Assembly (NCBI GenBank): GCA_029554345.1
Contig: JAKPJF010000009.1
Coordinates: 1 to 64,000, forward strand
DNA from: Spirochaetota bacterium
Lineage (GTDB): Bacteria; Spirochaetota; UBA4802; JAFGJZ01
Length of the DNA stretch: 64,000 bases
Direction: 5' to 3'
The notes under the pieces are model-generated. The model was not told where the DNA came from, made no database searches, and saw only the letters and a program-made list of their open reading frames with translations. Every line of letters starts with the position of its first letter. The first letter of the stretch is position 1. The position numbers and the translations under genes were made by a program. Of the stretch, positions 24,280-34,226 are shown piece by piece.

Positions 24280-25515
24280 TCAAAGTATATCTGCCCCCTT
24301 TCTTAAAGCATCAAGAACAAACATAGCTGAACGGATTCTTACAATCTCTCTGTCGCCTCCGAAATGCATTTTAACGGTTTTAATATCACCTTTATAATAA
24401 AAACCGAAACAAACAGTTCCAACAGGTTTTTCTACGCTTCCTCCTCCGGGTCCCGCAATTCCGGTTACTGCAAAAGATGCATCAACAGAAAATAACTGCG
24501 CGCATCCGGCACACATTTCAGCAGCACACTCTTCACTGACTGCTCCGTATTTTTCAATAGTTACTGGATTAACCCTAAGAATTCCGATTTTTACATCATT
24601 GGAATAAGCTATTATTCCGCCGGCGAAAACATCAGAAGAACCCGCTACAGATGTTATCATTGATGAAATCATTCCGCCTGTGCAGGATTCAGCAGATGCA
24701 AAAGTTATTTTTTTTTCATTTAGTTTGTCAATAAGTACACTTGCAAGAGAATCGGAATCTTTTCCGTAAATATATTCACCAAGACGATGACGAATTTCAG
24801 ACTCGACCGGTTTAATTAGAGCTAAAGCCTCTTCCTCAGAGGCAGCTTTAGCGCTGATTCTGAGTTCGCACTCACCTGTCTTTGCATACGGCGCAATAGT
24901 CGGATTAGAATAACCGGAAATAAGATCCTTTACAGAATCTTCCATTTTACTTTCACCTATTCCGAACATTTTAAGTGTCAGGGATTTTATTACTGAATCT
25001 GTATATCTTGACAGATATGGTTCAATCTCATTTTCAAACACATAACTCATCTCCCTCGGAGGCCCGGGAAGAACAATTATCACCTTTCCGTCTTTTTCAA
25101 CGATACAAGCGGGGGCGGTACCCCGGCCGTTTTTTACAATGACAGATCCTTCGGGGAAATATGCCTGACGCATATTGTTTTCAGTCATTGGTCTGCCGAG
25201 TTTCTCAAAAAACATTCTGAGTGCTTCAGCTGACTTCTCATCCAGAATCATTTTTAGGCCAAAATACTTAGCTACTGCTTCTTTAGTGAGATCATCTTCA
25301 GTCGGGCCTAGACCTCCGGTTGTGATAATCATATCGGCACGTGAAAAAGATTCAGAAATTGCCTCTACTACTCTTCCCAGATTATCTCCTACAACTGACT
25401 GACGATATAGATTCATTCCCATTGCGGCAAGACGGCGTGAAAGAAATGCTGCATTTGTATTAACAATATCACCGAGTAGAATCTCGGTTCCGATGGAAAG
25501 TATTTCAACGTTCAT
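24280..25515 (-). CDS. cinA: CinA-family protein (ADP-ribose pyrophosphatase / nicotinamide mononucleotide deamidase)
   Basis: 411 aa, the usual full-length two-domain CinA. N-terminal MoCF-type domain: MNVEILSIGTEILLGDIVNTN (as SIGTEILLGDIVNTN), VVGDNLGRV, TTGGLGPTEDDLTKEAVA and LPGPPREM. C-terminal deamidase domain: FASAESCTGGMISSMIT, GSSDVFAGGIIAYSN and GIAGPGGG. The pair recycles NAD breakdown products. Divergent from the flagellar fliK operon across a 100-nt gap that holds an 8-bp inverted repeat. Confidence 0.93.
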   Translation of the reverse strand: MNVEILSIGTEILLGDIVNTNAAFLSRRLAAMGMNLYRQSVVGDNLGRVVEAISESFSRADMIITTGGLGPTEDDLTKEAVAKYFGLKMILDEKSAEALRMFFEKLGRPMTENNMRQAYFPEGSVIVKNGRGTAPACIVEKDGKVIIVLPGPPREMSYVFENEIEPYLSRYTDSVIKSLTLKMFGIGESKMEDSVKDLISGYSNPTIAPYAKTGECELRISAKAASEEEALALIKPVESEIRHRLGEYIYGKDSDSLASVLIDKLNEKKITFASAESCTGGMISSMITSVAGSSDVFAGGIIAYSNDVKIGILRVNPVTIEKYGAVSEECAAEMCAGCAQLFSVDASFAVTGIAGPGGGSVEKPVGTVCFGFYYKGDIKTVKMHFGGDREIVRIRSAMFVLDALRKGADIL

Positions 25516-25536
25516 ATATACCTCGAGCCAAATGAA

Positions 25537-25557
25537 TGAAAAATGAATGATTTTTCA
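25537..25557. promoter_or_regulatory. inverted repeat in the cinA-fliK divergent promoter region
   Basis: TGAAAAAT (25537-25544) and ATTTTTCA (25550-25557) form an 8-bp inverted repeat with a 5-nt spacer, about 60 nt before fliK and 22 nt before cinA. Either a regulator site for flagellar genes or an RNA hairpin; which one cannot be decided. Confidence 0.35.
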
Positions 25558-25615
25558 AACATTTTTTGCTTCAGCATTTTAACAAATGATTCGATTATCT
25601 TTTAGGGAGACTATG

Positions 25616-27013
25616 ATGATAAATTTCAGCGAGATTTTAAAGAGCAGACGCTCAGAAGAGCTTCCAGAACCTAAAAATACCGAAAAAGGAAATGATGCAT
25701 TCGCATCACTTTTCGCCGAATCAGTAAAAAACGCATCCGACAATCTTAAAAACATTGCTGAAAAAGATCCCAAAGACACTTCAGGCGAAAATAATTTAAT
25801 TGAAGCGAAAAATGATAAACTTGAGATAAATGAAACTGACAAATACGATACATTAACAGAAGATAAGGTAATAAAGAATAAACACGATGAAATAGAAGCC
25901 TTGCCTGTTCAAAAAGAAGATAACGTTCTTTCATCGGATAATGCTGATCTGAAAAAAATAAAAATCATAAACAAAAAAGAAAATAAAACCGCTTCCAAAA
26001 CGGAAAAAGAAAATGGACCAGCTGATCCAATAGCTGAAACACTAAAAACGGCTAATAATGCTATTCTTTCAATATTAAACAAAAGCCAACTGCAAAAATC
26101 GCCGGACAGCAATATATCTCACTCCGAAAACATAAAAAGCGGAGCAAGAGCTTCAAACACACTTAGCAAGAATATTTTCAATAATCAAAACGGAATAATT
26201 TCAGGATTGCCGGACAAGAAAGCTAGTGACAAAAATGGAAATATCATATCAGATTTTTTAAAAGATAAAAAATTCATATCAAAAGAAAAAGTCAAGGATA
26301 CTGAAATAAAATCTTATCAAGCAAAAGATTTTACTTTAAATGAACTAGAATCAAAACATAAAAGCAGAATTAACAATAAGTCCGACCATGTAAAAACGGC
26401 AAAAGCTGCAGAAAATTCAGCTGCAGTTGAAGTGTCAAAAAAGAATGACATCAATCTTAATGTAAAGATCACCGAGGAATTAAATACCGTTACAAGTCTT
26501 TCTTCTTCAAATAAAAAAGAAACAAGCGACGGAAACTTTTTTTCATTCGATAAGAACAGTTCTAATATCAGAAACGACCGTGAATTTAAGGCTGAAATCA
26601 ATACTGCTTCAAAAACTCCGTTTTCTGATCAGTTAAAAGAAATACTTAATAATTCCCGCATAAATGTCCGTAATGATAAAAACGCAGATATAACTATTAA
26701 GATGAATCCGGAAAATCTTGGAGATATGCGTGTAAAAATGGAAATGGAAAACGGAATTATTAAAGCCAATTTCACTGTTGCCACAGAAGAGGCAAAAGAA
26801 CTTCTGCTATTGAATATTGAAGAATTAAAAAATTCATTATCATCCGGCGGAATTTCAATCGGCGAAATGAAAGTCAGCGTAAAAAATGAAAACAACGGTG
26901 AAAACAGACACTTTGTCCCTGAAAAAAACATCATGCCCGATATAAAAGAAACAACAGCAGTCTACTCTGCTGATTCTTTATATTATGACGGACATCTCAA
27001 TCTGGTAGTGTGA
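25616..27013 (+). CDS. fliK: flagellar hook-length control protein FliK
   Basis: 465 aa. The start follows AGGGAG: of two adjacent ATGs (25613, 25616) the second has the better 6-nt spacing. Residues 1-310 are a low-complexity Lys/Asn/Glu/Ser-rich ruler region. The C-terminal Flg_hook domain (about 345-430) has ITIKMNPENLGDMRVKMEMEN and an LLNIEELKNSLSSGGISI segment, the substrate-specificity-switch domain that contacts FlhB. FliK measures the hook and switches export from hook to filament protein. First of fliK-flgD-flgE (6-nt and 22-nt gaps). The ruler is diverged, so the name rests on the C-terminal domain and context. Confidence 0.85.
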   Translation: MINFSEILKSRRSEELPEPKNTEKGNDAFASLFAESVKNASDNLKNIAEKDPKDTSGENNLIEAKNDKLEINETDKYDTLTEDKVIKNKHDEIEALPVQKEDNVLSSDNADLKKIKIINKKENKTASKTEKENGPADPIAETLKTANNAILSILNKSQLQKSPDSNISHSENIKSGARASNTLSKNIFNNQNGIISGLPDKKASDKNGNIISDFLKDKKFISKEKVKDTEIKSYQAKDFTLNELESKHKSRINNKSDHVKTAKAAENSAAVEVSKKNDINLNVKITEELNTVTSLSSSNKKETSDGNFFSFDKNSSNIRNDREFKAEINTASKTPFSDQLKEILNNSRINVRNDKNADITIKMNPENLGDMRVKMEMENGIIKANFTVATEEAKELLLLNIEELKNSLSSGGISIGEMKVSVKNENNGENRHFVPEKNIMPDIKETTAVYSADSLYYDGHLNLVV

Positions 27014-27019
27014 GGGAAT

Positions 27020-27685
27020 ATGCCTAATCCAGTTACAAACGCGCCTAAAATAAGTACAAAACTTACGCCTGAACAGATGGCTGAAACGAACCGTGCAGCT
27101 AATGAAGTAAATCAGAAACATAAAAGTGAAGGAAAACATTACGGTGAAACTCTAGGCAAGGATTCCTTCCTGAAACTTCTCATTACCGAACTAAGTCATC
27201 AGGATCCGACTCAACCTATGGAAGATAAACAGTTTATAGCCCAGATGGCGCAGTTTTCTTCTCTTGAGCAGATGAACAATATAAATGTCGAGATGAAAAA
27301 GATGAATACAAAAGCAGGAATGAATGAAGCCTATTCCATGCTCGGCAAAAAAATTCAGGCATTTGACCAAGAAACGGGAAGAGTTACAGAAGGTGTTGTA
27401 ACACATATCAGACGCGATCAGGACAAGGTCTACCTGATGGTAGGAAATACTCCGGTATCACCGGATACCGTCAGTGCGGTGTTTCCAGCAGAAGAAACAA
27501 GGTCTTATCAGGCGGAAACACCTCAAAGAGTAATAAACCGTGATGATTATTCCAAAGCAGCAAATGCCTACGAAAACAGCAAAAAGGAATACGAATCCAC
27601 AAAAAGCGGAGAAAATAATCTCATTCAATTGAAGGATTATTACGATAATAAAACACGGACTGGTTCCGAAAGCATAACAAAATAA
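27020..27685 (+). CDS. flgD: flagellar hook-capping protein FlgD
   Basis: 221 aa. FlgD N-terminal motif DSFLKLLITELSHQDPTQPM, then the QFIAQMAQFSSLEQMNNI helix, a Tudor-like strand region (GKKIQAFDQETGRVTEGVV, KVYLMVGNTPVSPDTVSAV) and a charged tail. FlgD caps the growing hook so FlgE can polymerise. Its 6-nt gap to fliK and position before flgE are the standard order. The tail (about 160-221) is longer and more polar than the minimum and its Ig-like cap domain is not obvious. Confidence 0.93.
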   Translation: MPNPVTNAPKISTKLTPEQMAETNRAANEVNQKHKSEGKHYGETLGKDSFLKLLITELSHQDPTQPMEDKQFIAQMAQFSSLEQMNNINVEMKKMNTKAGMNEAYSMLGKKIQAFDQETGRVTEGVVTHIRRDQDKVYLMVGNTPVSPDTVSAVFPAEETRSYQAETPQRVINRDDYSKAANAYENSKKEYESTKSGENNLIQLKDYYDNKTRTGSESITK

Positions 27686-27707
27686 TTTCTAGCGGAGAGT
27701 ACCAACT

Positions 27708-29078
27708 ATGATGCGTTCCCTTTTTTCCGGCGTTTCCGGTCTAAAAAATCATCAGACCAGAATGGACGTTATTGGAAATAACATTTCCAACGTCAATACG
27801 TACGGATTCAAAACGAGCAGAGTGACATTTCAGGACATGCTCTCCCAAACACTTTCAGGAGCCGCAAAACCCGAAGAAAATGTCGGAGGAGTAAACCCTA
27901 AACAGGTTGGACTCGGAATGACAATCGCTTCTATTGACAGAATTTTCACTCAAGGAAGCATTCAGACAACAGGAAATCAAACCGATCTTGCCATATCAGG
28001 TGACGGATTTTTTATGGTTTCTAACGGCGACAAGAATTTCTTCACGCGCGCCGGAACTTTTTCACTCGACAGAGACGGAAATCTTGTAAATCCTGCAAAC
28101 GGACTCAAGGTTCAGGGTTGGATGGCTGAACGTAATGAGGAAGGAGAAATGATCCTTAACTCAAAAGGCACTCCTCAGGATGTAGTTGTTCCCATATACA
28201 GCAAGGTTGAAGCAAAAGAAACAACCGTAGTTAAGTATAAATGTAATCTTGATTCTAAGAAACCCGTTCTTCCTGAAAATGCAACTCCTAAAATGATAGC
28301 TTCTGCGGCAGTTACAACCAATATCGATGTTTATGATAACCTCGGAAATCCTCATAGAATGACATTAAACCTATGGCATACCGGAGTTAATGAATGGACA
28401 GCTTCAGCATCAATGAGTGATGCAAACGGCCCTGTAACTCTTGACATTCCCGGAATGGAAGGAGCAAATCAGGAAAATTCATCAAGTAAAATGATTCTTC
28501 GATTTTCACCGGACGGCAGACTTATCGCAGCCAATGACGAAGGAACAGCTGACGGTATTAACCAGGGTAATATTTTCGCAAATCTCAATTACAGAATTGA
28601 CGGAGATCCTAATGTTAGAAATATCCGTCTTGATCTCGGCAAATCAGGTCTAGTTGAAGGAATAACCCAGTTCTCATCACCTTCTACAACAAAGGCAGTA
28701 GAACAGGACGGTTATTCAATGGGTTACATGGAAGGATTTAACATAGATAATTCAGGTGTTATTACCGGAGTATATTCAAACGGTGTAAAACAGGCAATTG
28801 GACAGGTTGCAATGGCTGTTTTCACTAATCCAGGCGGTTTGACTGCAGTTGGTGAAAATCTTTTTGAAGTATCCAATAACTCCGGACTTGCTAATATCGG
28901 AGAAGCTAATCAGGGCGGACGCGGAAAGATCGTTGCAGGTGCTCTTGAAATGAGTAATGTCGACCTATCAGATCAGTTCACAGACATGATCATCACTCAG
29001 AGAGGTTTTCAGGCCAATTCAAGAACGATTACAACTTCCGATCAGATGCTTCAGGAATTGATAAATCTAAAAAGATAA
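27708..29078 (+). CDS. flgE: flagellar hook protein FlgE
   Basis: 456 aa. N-terminal rod/hook motif RSLFSGVSGLKNHQTRMDVI and NNISNVNTYGFK; conserved ISGDGFFMV and RAGTFSLDRDGNLVNPANGL; C-terminal VDLSDQFTDMIITQRGFQAN and SDQMLQELINLKR. These are the FlgE/FlgG-family ends forming the D0 coiled coil. Residues Lys166, Cys179 and Asn180 (165/178/179 if the second ATG is used) match the lysinoalanine-crosslink positions of spirochaete FlgE (YSKVEAK, YKCNLD). Start at 27708 because GGAGAG lies 10 nt upstream; ATG-ATG makes the choice soft. A strong bidirectional terminator follows. Confidence 0.95.
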   Translation: MMRSLFSGVSGLKNHQTRMDVIGNNISNVNTYGFKTSRVTFQDMLSQTLSGAAKPEENVGGVNPKQVGLGMTIASIDRIFTQGSIQTTGNQTDLAISGDGFFMVSNGDKNFFTRAGTFSLDRDGNLVNPANGLKVQGWMAERNEEGEMILNSKGTPQDVVVPIYSKVEAKETTVVKYKCNLDSKKPVLPENATPKMIASAAVTTNIDVYDNLGNPHRMTLNLWHTGVNEWTASASMSDANGPVTLDIPGMEGANQENSSSKMILRFSPDGRLIAANDEGTADGINQGNIFANLNYRIDGDPNVRNIRLDLGKSGLVEGITQFSSPSTTKAVEQDGYSMGYMEGFNIDNSGVITGVYSNGVKQAIGQVAMAVFTNPGGLTAVGENLFEVSNNSGLANIGEANQGGRGKIVAGALEMSNVDLSDQFTDMIITQRGFQANSRTITTSDQMLQELINLKR

Positions 29079-29097
29079 ATTAAGATGACTCAACAAT

Positions 29098-29125
29098 AAA
29101 AAAGGACGCATATGCGTCCTTTTTT
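29098..29125. terminator. bidirectional terminator between flgE and the chemoreceptor gene
   Basis: A perfect palindrome, AAAAAAGGACGCATATGCGTCC followed by T runs on both strands, lies between the convergent stops at 29078 and 29144. Confidence 0.85.
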
Positions 29126-29143
29126 ATTATCTACAGTTAAATT

Positions 29144-31144
29144 CTATACTTTAAAGAATGATACATCGTTCTCAAGTTCTTCAGCCATTTTGGAAAGTCC
29201 TTCAACGTTCCCAGCCAAATCATGCGCACTTGTAGCATTAACCTGAGTATTGTCGTTAATAGAAGATATCGAGCGGACAATTTCACCAATTGCATTTTTC
29301 TGTTCTTCTGTAGCAGTTTTAATTTGCTCTGAACGTGTCCGCATACGAAGTGCTTCAGAATTTACAGTTTCATTTACTTGCAGCTGGCTCTGCATAAATT
29401 TTCCAAGATCATTCATCATACCGCTTATTACACTTATATTTTCAATAACTTTCGAAATAGTCATATTAGCCGATTCGACACTTGACTGCCCTCTGCTGAT
29501 CTGTTCATTATTCTGCTGAATAAATCTGTCTATTTCTTTTATACTAGAAGCTGTCTGATCTGCAAGTTTTGAAATTTCATCAGCTACAACCGCAAATCCG
29601 CGTCCAGCCTCACCGGCTCTGGCCGCTTCAATAGCCGCATTTAGAGAAAGAAGATTAATCTGTTCTGAAATATTATTAATAATATCAACAATTCCGGTCA
29701 TTTCCTTGGAGCTTTCAAGAATACTTGTCATACTATCAGTCATCGCATGAAGAGAACTTTCACTTGATTTTGCAGTATGCGCTATTTCATCTGATATTGA
29801 AAGCGTTTGCTCAAGATTTAAACCCATTTCCTTCATGTTTTGATAGAGTTTTGATATTTTTTCTATAAATCCCCCGAGATCTTTAAACTGATCTACTGAT
29901 TCGACATTGATATTTTCAATACCCGCAGAAATCTGCTCAATAGTAGCCGTTATTTCTTCTGCAGCTGAAGCCTGACTTTGAGCGTTTTCGGAAAACTGAT
30001 CGGCTGAAACAGACATCGCATCAGCTCGATCAGAAAGATCTGAAGCATTATTGGAAATATTCTTTATGATTGAATGAAGATTCTCGATAAAATTATTAAA
30101 ATATCCCGCCATTCTTCCGATTTCATCACCGCTACGGGAAGTTATTCTGCATGTCAAATTTCCTTCTGAAAGATTTTTAATTACATCAACAGCATTCAGA
30201 ACAGGAGCAGTTATGGAACGTGCAAGAAAAAAGGCAAAGATTGTACCGATAAAAATAAAAACAATGGTAGCAATAACAATTCCTTGCCTCATATTATCTA
30301 TCGGTTTGAATACATTAATTTTGTCTGAACCGACAGCCACAGACCACCCTATTTTACCTATTGGAGAAAAACCGAAGAATCTCTCCTTCCCATCATAAAT
30401 AATTTCATCATAACCGTTTTCACCGGCAAGCATGCGTTTAAACATACTGGCGATATCAGCGTAATCAGGTTTAGTTTCAGCTTCCTTAATAAAATTACGT
30501 TTATCAGTAACAAACGAACGATCTCTATGACCAATAAAAGTACCATGATTATCTATAAGGTAAGAATAGCCATTTGTGCCATACATCATATTATCTATAA
30601 GTATTAAAAGCCATTGGGTATCTATTTGAGAAACAAGAACAGCTGAGGTTTTATTATCATCTCCCCTTACTGGTACAGCAATATACATAACAGTTTTTTG
30701 TTCAGGCATCAATATCTCAACAGTTGAAACAGCAGTAATGCCAGAAAAAGCAGTTTTGACAATTTCATTATCAGCTATACCATCAATTTCCGCGCCGTAA
30801 AAAATTGTTCTGCCTGATGGATATACGAAACCCATATTCATAAGCCGAAGACGAGCTGCTTCCTGTTTCAACACATCCTCTTGAAGCTTCCATTCCATTG
30901 ACCGGATCTCCGACCGCTTTGCGACACCTTCAAGAGCTGTTATATAAACATCGAGTTTGTTTGCAATTTGATTTGCTCCGAAACGGGCAACAATTGGAGC
31001 ATTTTCAGCTAATTGTTTTCTTGCAGCACTATGAGCCTGATAATATGCAAAAAAACCTATTCCGGTGGACACTGGAATAATTAGAATTATTATTAAAATT
31101 GTAAGTTTTCGCCGTATGGAAGCATTTCGAGATTTATTTTTCAT
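29144..31144 (-). CDS. methyl-accepting chemotaxis protein with periplasmic double-Cache-type sensor
   Basis: 666 aa from the ATG at 31144 (AGG at 7-nt spacing; the upstream ATG is too close to it). A basic N-terminus, TM1 (about 10-30), a roughly 250-aa periplasmic domain typical of dCache sensors ([33 protein letters not shown]), TM2 (about 280-303) and a HAMP segment ([28 protein letters not shown]) follow. The coiled-coil signalling domain has the hairpin tip [23 protein letters not shown]. It feeds CheA/CheW. No C-terminal pentapeptide tether for CheR/CheB is seen. Ligand unknown; the neighbouring sugar transporter is suggestive. It is separated from that operon by a terminator. Confidence 0.9.
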   Translation of the reverse strand: MKNKSRNASIRRKLTILIIILIIPVSTGIGFFAYYQAHSAARKQLAENAPIVARFGANQIANKLDVYITALEGVAKRSEIRSMEWKLQEDVLKQEAARLRLMNMGFVYPSGRTIFYGAEIDGIADNEIVKTAFSGITAVSTVEILMPEQKTVMYIAVPVRGDDNKTSAVLVSQIDTQWLLILIDNMMYGTNGYSYLIDNHGTFIGHRDRSFVTDKRNFIKEAETKPDYADIASMFKRMLAGENGYDEIIYDGKERFFGFSPIGKIGWSVAVGSDKINVFKPIDNMRQGIVIATIVFIFIGTIFAFFLARSITAPVLNAVDVIKNLSEGNLTCRITSRSGDEIGRMAGYFNNFIENLHSIIKNISNNASDLSDRADAMSVSADQFSENAQSQASAAEEITATIEQISAGIENINVESVDQFKDLGGFIEKISKLYQNMKEMGLNLEQTLSISDEIAHTAKSSESSLHAMTDSMTSILESSKEMTGIVDIINNISEQINLLSLNAAIEAARAGEAGRGFAVVADEISKLADQTASSIKEIDRFIQQNNEQISRGQSSVESANMTISKVIENISVISGMMNDLGKFMQSQLQVNETVNSEALRMRTRSEQIKTATEEQKNAIGEIVRSISSINDNTQVNATSAHDLAGNVEGLSKMAEELENDVSFFKV

Positions 31145-31191
31145 AACCATACCTAAACATCGCGGGTAAATTAAATAAGCAATTAAACAAA

Positions 31192-31233
31192 AAACCTTCC
31201 CTGAAAAAATAGTTATTTTTTCAGGGAAGGTTT
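31192..31233 (-). terminator. strong terminator after the sugar ABC permease gene
   Basis: A 16-bp perfect stem (arms 31195-31210 and 31215-31230) with an AGTT loop. Flanking AAA/TTT extends it to about 19 bp. Six T follow on the minus strand. It ends the transporter operon before the chemoreceptor gene. Confidence 0.85.
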
Positions 31234-31236
31234 ATT

Positions 31237-32439
31237 TTACTTTGACTTAGTATTTCTTTTTGAAAGTACATCAAAAACAACAGCAGCCAAAACAACAAGA
31301 CCTTTTACAGTCTTCTGCAAGTTTGCATCAAGTCCAAGATATGACATACCATTATTCAAAACACCCATAAACATTGCACCGACAACTGAACCGCCTACTG
31401 TACCAGTTCCTCCGTATGCAGAAGCACCGCCGATAAAACAAGCACCAATTGCATCCAACTCATAAAGTGTTCCTGCAGCAGGATTTGCTGAATTAAAACG
31501 GCCTGCAACAACGAGTCCTGCAACAGCAGCAAGAAATCCCATGTTTGTATAGGCAAAGAACATAATCTTCTTGGTATCAATACCCGACATTCTAGTTGCC
31601 TTGGCATTTCCGCCTAAGGCATAAAAATGTCTGCCTGGTACCATCTTATTCGTAAAATAACTGTATCCGAGAACAATCACACCCAAAATAACTAAAACAA
31701 TAGGAATACCCTTATGATTAGCAAGCAGCCATATTACATACATTACTCCGCCAGAAATCAGCATAAAACGTGAAATAGTAACTACCATTGAGTCTGTTTC
31801 ATAACCTTTCTTTGTTTTAGTAATTCGGTCTTTAATCAAATAAGCTAAAAACAAAAGACAGATGATAGCTCCTATTGTAATGGTAACAGTTTTAATAAAC
31901 ACGGCTTCTTCCGGCGTAATCAAGACATCTTTTGAGGCCGGAATAAAACTTGTAAACAAGTTAAGATAATTACTTGGAAAAGGTGAAATTGTTAATCCGT
32001 CCAATATCAAGAGTGCTACGCCTCTCCAATATAGGAATCCCGCCAATGTAACTATAAACGGAGGAATACCGACATATGCAATCCAAAATCCCTGCCATGC
32101 ACCTATAGCTATACCAAGGAACAGACAAAGAGCAATACTTACATAAATATTAACTCCCATATTTACAATCAGTGTTCCGGCAACTGCACCGATAACACAA
32201 ACAACGGCACCGACTGAAAGGTCGATATTACCGCCGGTTAATATACACAAAAGCATACCTGTAGCTAGAATAACTACATAAGAGTTCTGAACAATAATAT
32301 TAGAAATGTTCGCAGGTGTCAGCAAAACTCCTTTGCCTGTAGCAATCAGCAATACCTGAAAAAGAATAACAACGCCGATAAGAGCCATCAGCATACCATT
32401 TTTTTTCATCGCATCAATGATAGTTTGATAAAATTTCAT
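31237..32439 (-). CDS. mmsB: sugar ABC transporter permease (XylH/MmsB-type)
   Basis: 400 aa with about ten hydrophobic helices. Contains NGSNIDLSVGAV-type TGGNIDLSVGAVVCVIGA, LVVAGRFNSANPAAGTLYELDAIGACFIGG and GGTGTVGGSVVGAMFMGVLNNG. This is the BPD_transp_2 family that imports ribose, xylose, arabinose, glucose or galactose. The EAA-like coupling loop and the large central loop match the longer XylH/MmsB class. It ends the operon chvE-like, ATPase, permease. The spacing to the ATPase gene is 6 nt. Substrate not decidable. Confidence 0.9.
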   Translation of the reverse strand: MKFYQTIIDAMKKNGMLMALIGVVILFQVLLIATGKGVLLTPANISNIIVQNSYVVILATGMLLCILTGGNIDLSVGAVVCVIGAVAGTLIVNMGVNIYVSIALCLFLGIAIGAWQGFWIAYVGIPPFIVTLAGFLYWRGVALLILDGLTISPFPSNYLNLFTSFIPASKDVLITPEEAVFIKTVTITIGAIICLLFLAYLIKDRITKTKKGYETDSMVVTISRFMLISGGVMYVIWLLANHKGIPIVLVILGVIVLGYSYFTNKMVPGRHFYALGGNAKATRMSGIDTKKIMFFAYTNMGFLAAVAGLVVAGRFNSANPAAGTLYELDAIGACFIGGASAYGGTGTVGGSVVGAMFMGVLNNGMSYLGLDANLQKTVKGLVVLAAVVFDVLSKRNTKSK

Positions 32440-32445
32440 AACAGA

Positions 32446-33981
32446 TTAAACTCCTTTTGCAGAAGATAAGATCGCGGACATAATTGACTCCTGAGTAGCC
32501 TGTTCTTTGGTAAACTCAGCAACAATCCTGCCGTCATACATAACATAAACCCTGTCGCACATGCCTAATATTTCAGGCATTTCCGAGGATATCATCAAAA
32601 CACTTTTACCCTCAGCTACGAGCTGATTCATGATCGTATAGATTTCATATTTAGCACCCACATCAATGCCTCGCGTAGGTTCATCCAGCATTAAAACGTC
32701 CGGATCAGCAAACATCCATTTACTTAATAGAACTTTCTGCTGATTACCGCCGGATAGACTTCCAACATTCTGCATGACATTTGAGCATTTAGTGTTTAAC
32801 TTTTGTTTGTATTCATTTGAAACTTTGACTTCGAGATCAAGATCAAGAACATTGTATTTACTTACTTTGTCCATTTTAGCCAAAGTAGTGTTTATGTAAA
32901 TAGGATTATTCAACAGCAAACCTTCATCTTTTCGATCTTCAGTCACATAAGCTATCTTTTCTTTAATTGCTTCTTTTATGCTGTTCAATTGTATTTTCTT
33001 TCCATTGAGTATCAACTCACCGGAAATTTTCTGACCGTAACTTTTACCAAAGATACTCATCGCCAACTCTGTGCGCCCAGCGCCCATTAAACCGCTGATG
33101 CCGACAATTTCGCCCTTGCGTAATGTCAGATTAACGTTGTCACATACTTTTTTATCTTCATAAAGCGGATGATAAACATTCCAGTTTTTTACTTCTAAGC
33201 ATACTTCGCCGATAGACGTATTTCTTTTTGGGAAACGGTCTGTCAGTGTACGACCTACCATCGCGGTTATGATATCATCTTCTGTAAATGAATCAGTTTT
33301 TTTATCAAGATTTTTGATTACCGCGCCGTCGCGTATTACTGTTATTTTATCCGCAATGTATTCAACTTCATTAAGTTTATGGGAAATTAGAATTGAAGTT
33401 ACTCCCTTCTGTCTCAAATCAAGAAGAAGATCCAGAAGTTTTCTTGAATCCGATTCATTCAAAGAGGCTGTAGGCTCATCAAGAATAAGCAGTTTTACAT
33501 CTTTAGCCAAAGCTTTTGCAATTTCAACCAGCTGCTGTTTCCCTACACTAATATCTTTTACGAGAGTACGGGAAGATTCATTCAGACCTACAAGCTTAAG
33601 ATAGGAGTCAGCCTTTGCAAAAGTCTCGTCCCAATCGATATTAACATACTTACCTCTCTCGTTTCCGAGAAACATGTTCTCTCCGATAGAAAGTAAAGGA
33701 ACAAGCGCCAGTTCCTGATGTATAATTACAATTCCTACATGCTCACTATCTCTGATCGTATTGAACTTGCAGTGTTTTCCTTCATATTCAATATCACCAA
33801 CATATTCATTATGCGAAAATACACCGCTCAAAACATTCATCAATGTTGACTTACCGGCTCCATTCTCACCGACAATCGCGTGAATTTCACCTTTTTCAAC
33901 CTGTAAGCTAACATTATCCAGTGCTATTGCTCCGGGGAAAGTTTTGGTGATATTATTCATCTTTAAAAGTGTTTGCGCCAA
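32446..33981 (-). CDS. mmsA: sugar ABC transporter ATP-binding protein, two-domain (MmsA/XylG-type)
   Basis: 511 aa with two ABC cassettes. First: Walker A GENGAGKST (about 38-46), signature SVGKQQLVEIAKAL, Walker B LLILDEPTASL. Second: SGLMGAGRTELAMSIFG in place of a Walker A, signature LSGGNQQKVLLSKWM, Walker B VLMLDEPTRGIDVG. The second Walker A is degenerate, as in XylG/RbsA-type proteins. It powers the permease encoded next. A 245-nt structured gap separates it from the binding-protein gene upstream. Confidence 0.93.
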   Translation of the reverse strand: MAQTLLKMNNITKTFPGAIALDNVSLQVEKGEIHAIVGENGAGKSTLMNVLSGVFSHNEYVGDIEYEGKHCKFNTIRDSEHVGIVIIHQELALVPLLSIGENMFLGNERGKYVNIDWDETFAKADSYLKLVGLNESSRTLVKDISVGKQQLVEIAKALAKDVKLLILDEPTASLNESDSRKLLDLLLDLRQKGVTSILISHKLNEVEYIADKITVIRDGAVIKNLDKKTDSFTEDDIITAMVGRTLTDRFPKRNTSIGEVCLEVKNWNVYHPLYEDKKVCDNVNLTLRKGEIVGISGLMGAGRTELAMSIFGKSYGQKISGELILNGKKIQLNSIKEAIKEKIAYVTEDRKDEGLLLNNPIYINTTLAKMDKVSKYNVLDLDLEVKVSNEYKQKLNTKCSNVMQNVGSLSGGNQQKVLLSKWMFADPDVLMLDEPTRGIDVGAKYEIYTIMNQLVAEGKSVLMISSEMPEILGMCDRVYVMYDGRIVAEFTKEQATQESIMSAILSSAKGV

Positions 33982-34069
33982 TTTTCCCTCCGATTTCCAG
34001 TCAGGCAGTTAAATAATTATTCTTATTTGAACCGTTTATTATTTCTGACCGTATCATTGTAAATTGAAT

Positions 34070-34201
34070 AAAGTGCGATACCGTCCAGCCGGAAGTGTTT
34101 TTCGGTCCAAAACTGGCTAAAAACGCACTTTTCATATAACCATTATAAATCCATCATCAAGTTATTAATTCGGAGTCTGATTATAAAACCAGACTCCGAA
34201 T
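34070..34201. promoter_or_regulatory. structured gap between binding-protein and ATPase genes
   Basis: Between the chvE-like stop and the ATPase start. Arms AAAGTGCG (34070-34077) and CGCACTTT (34124-34131) enclose CCAG/CTGG pairing (34085-34088, 34113-34116). A second hairpin has 12-bp arms (34168-34179 and 34190-34201, ATTCGGAGTCTG/CAGACTCCGAAT) and no T tract. The latter could protect the binding-protein mRNA or attenuate the downstream genes, giving the usual excess of binding protein over membrane parts. Confidence 0.5.
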
Positions 34202-34226
34202 GTAACTTAATGATTATGAAAGCCTA

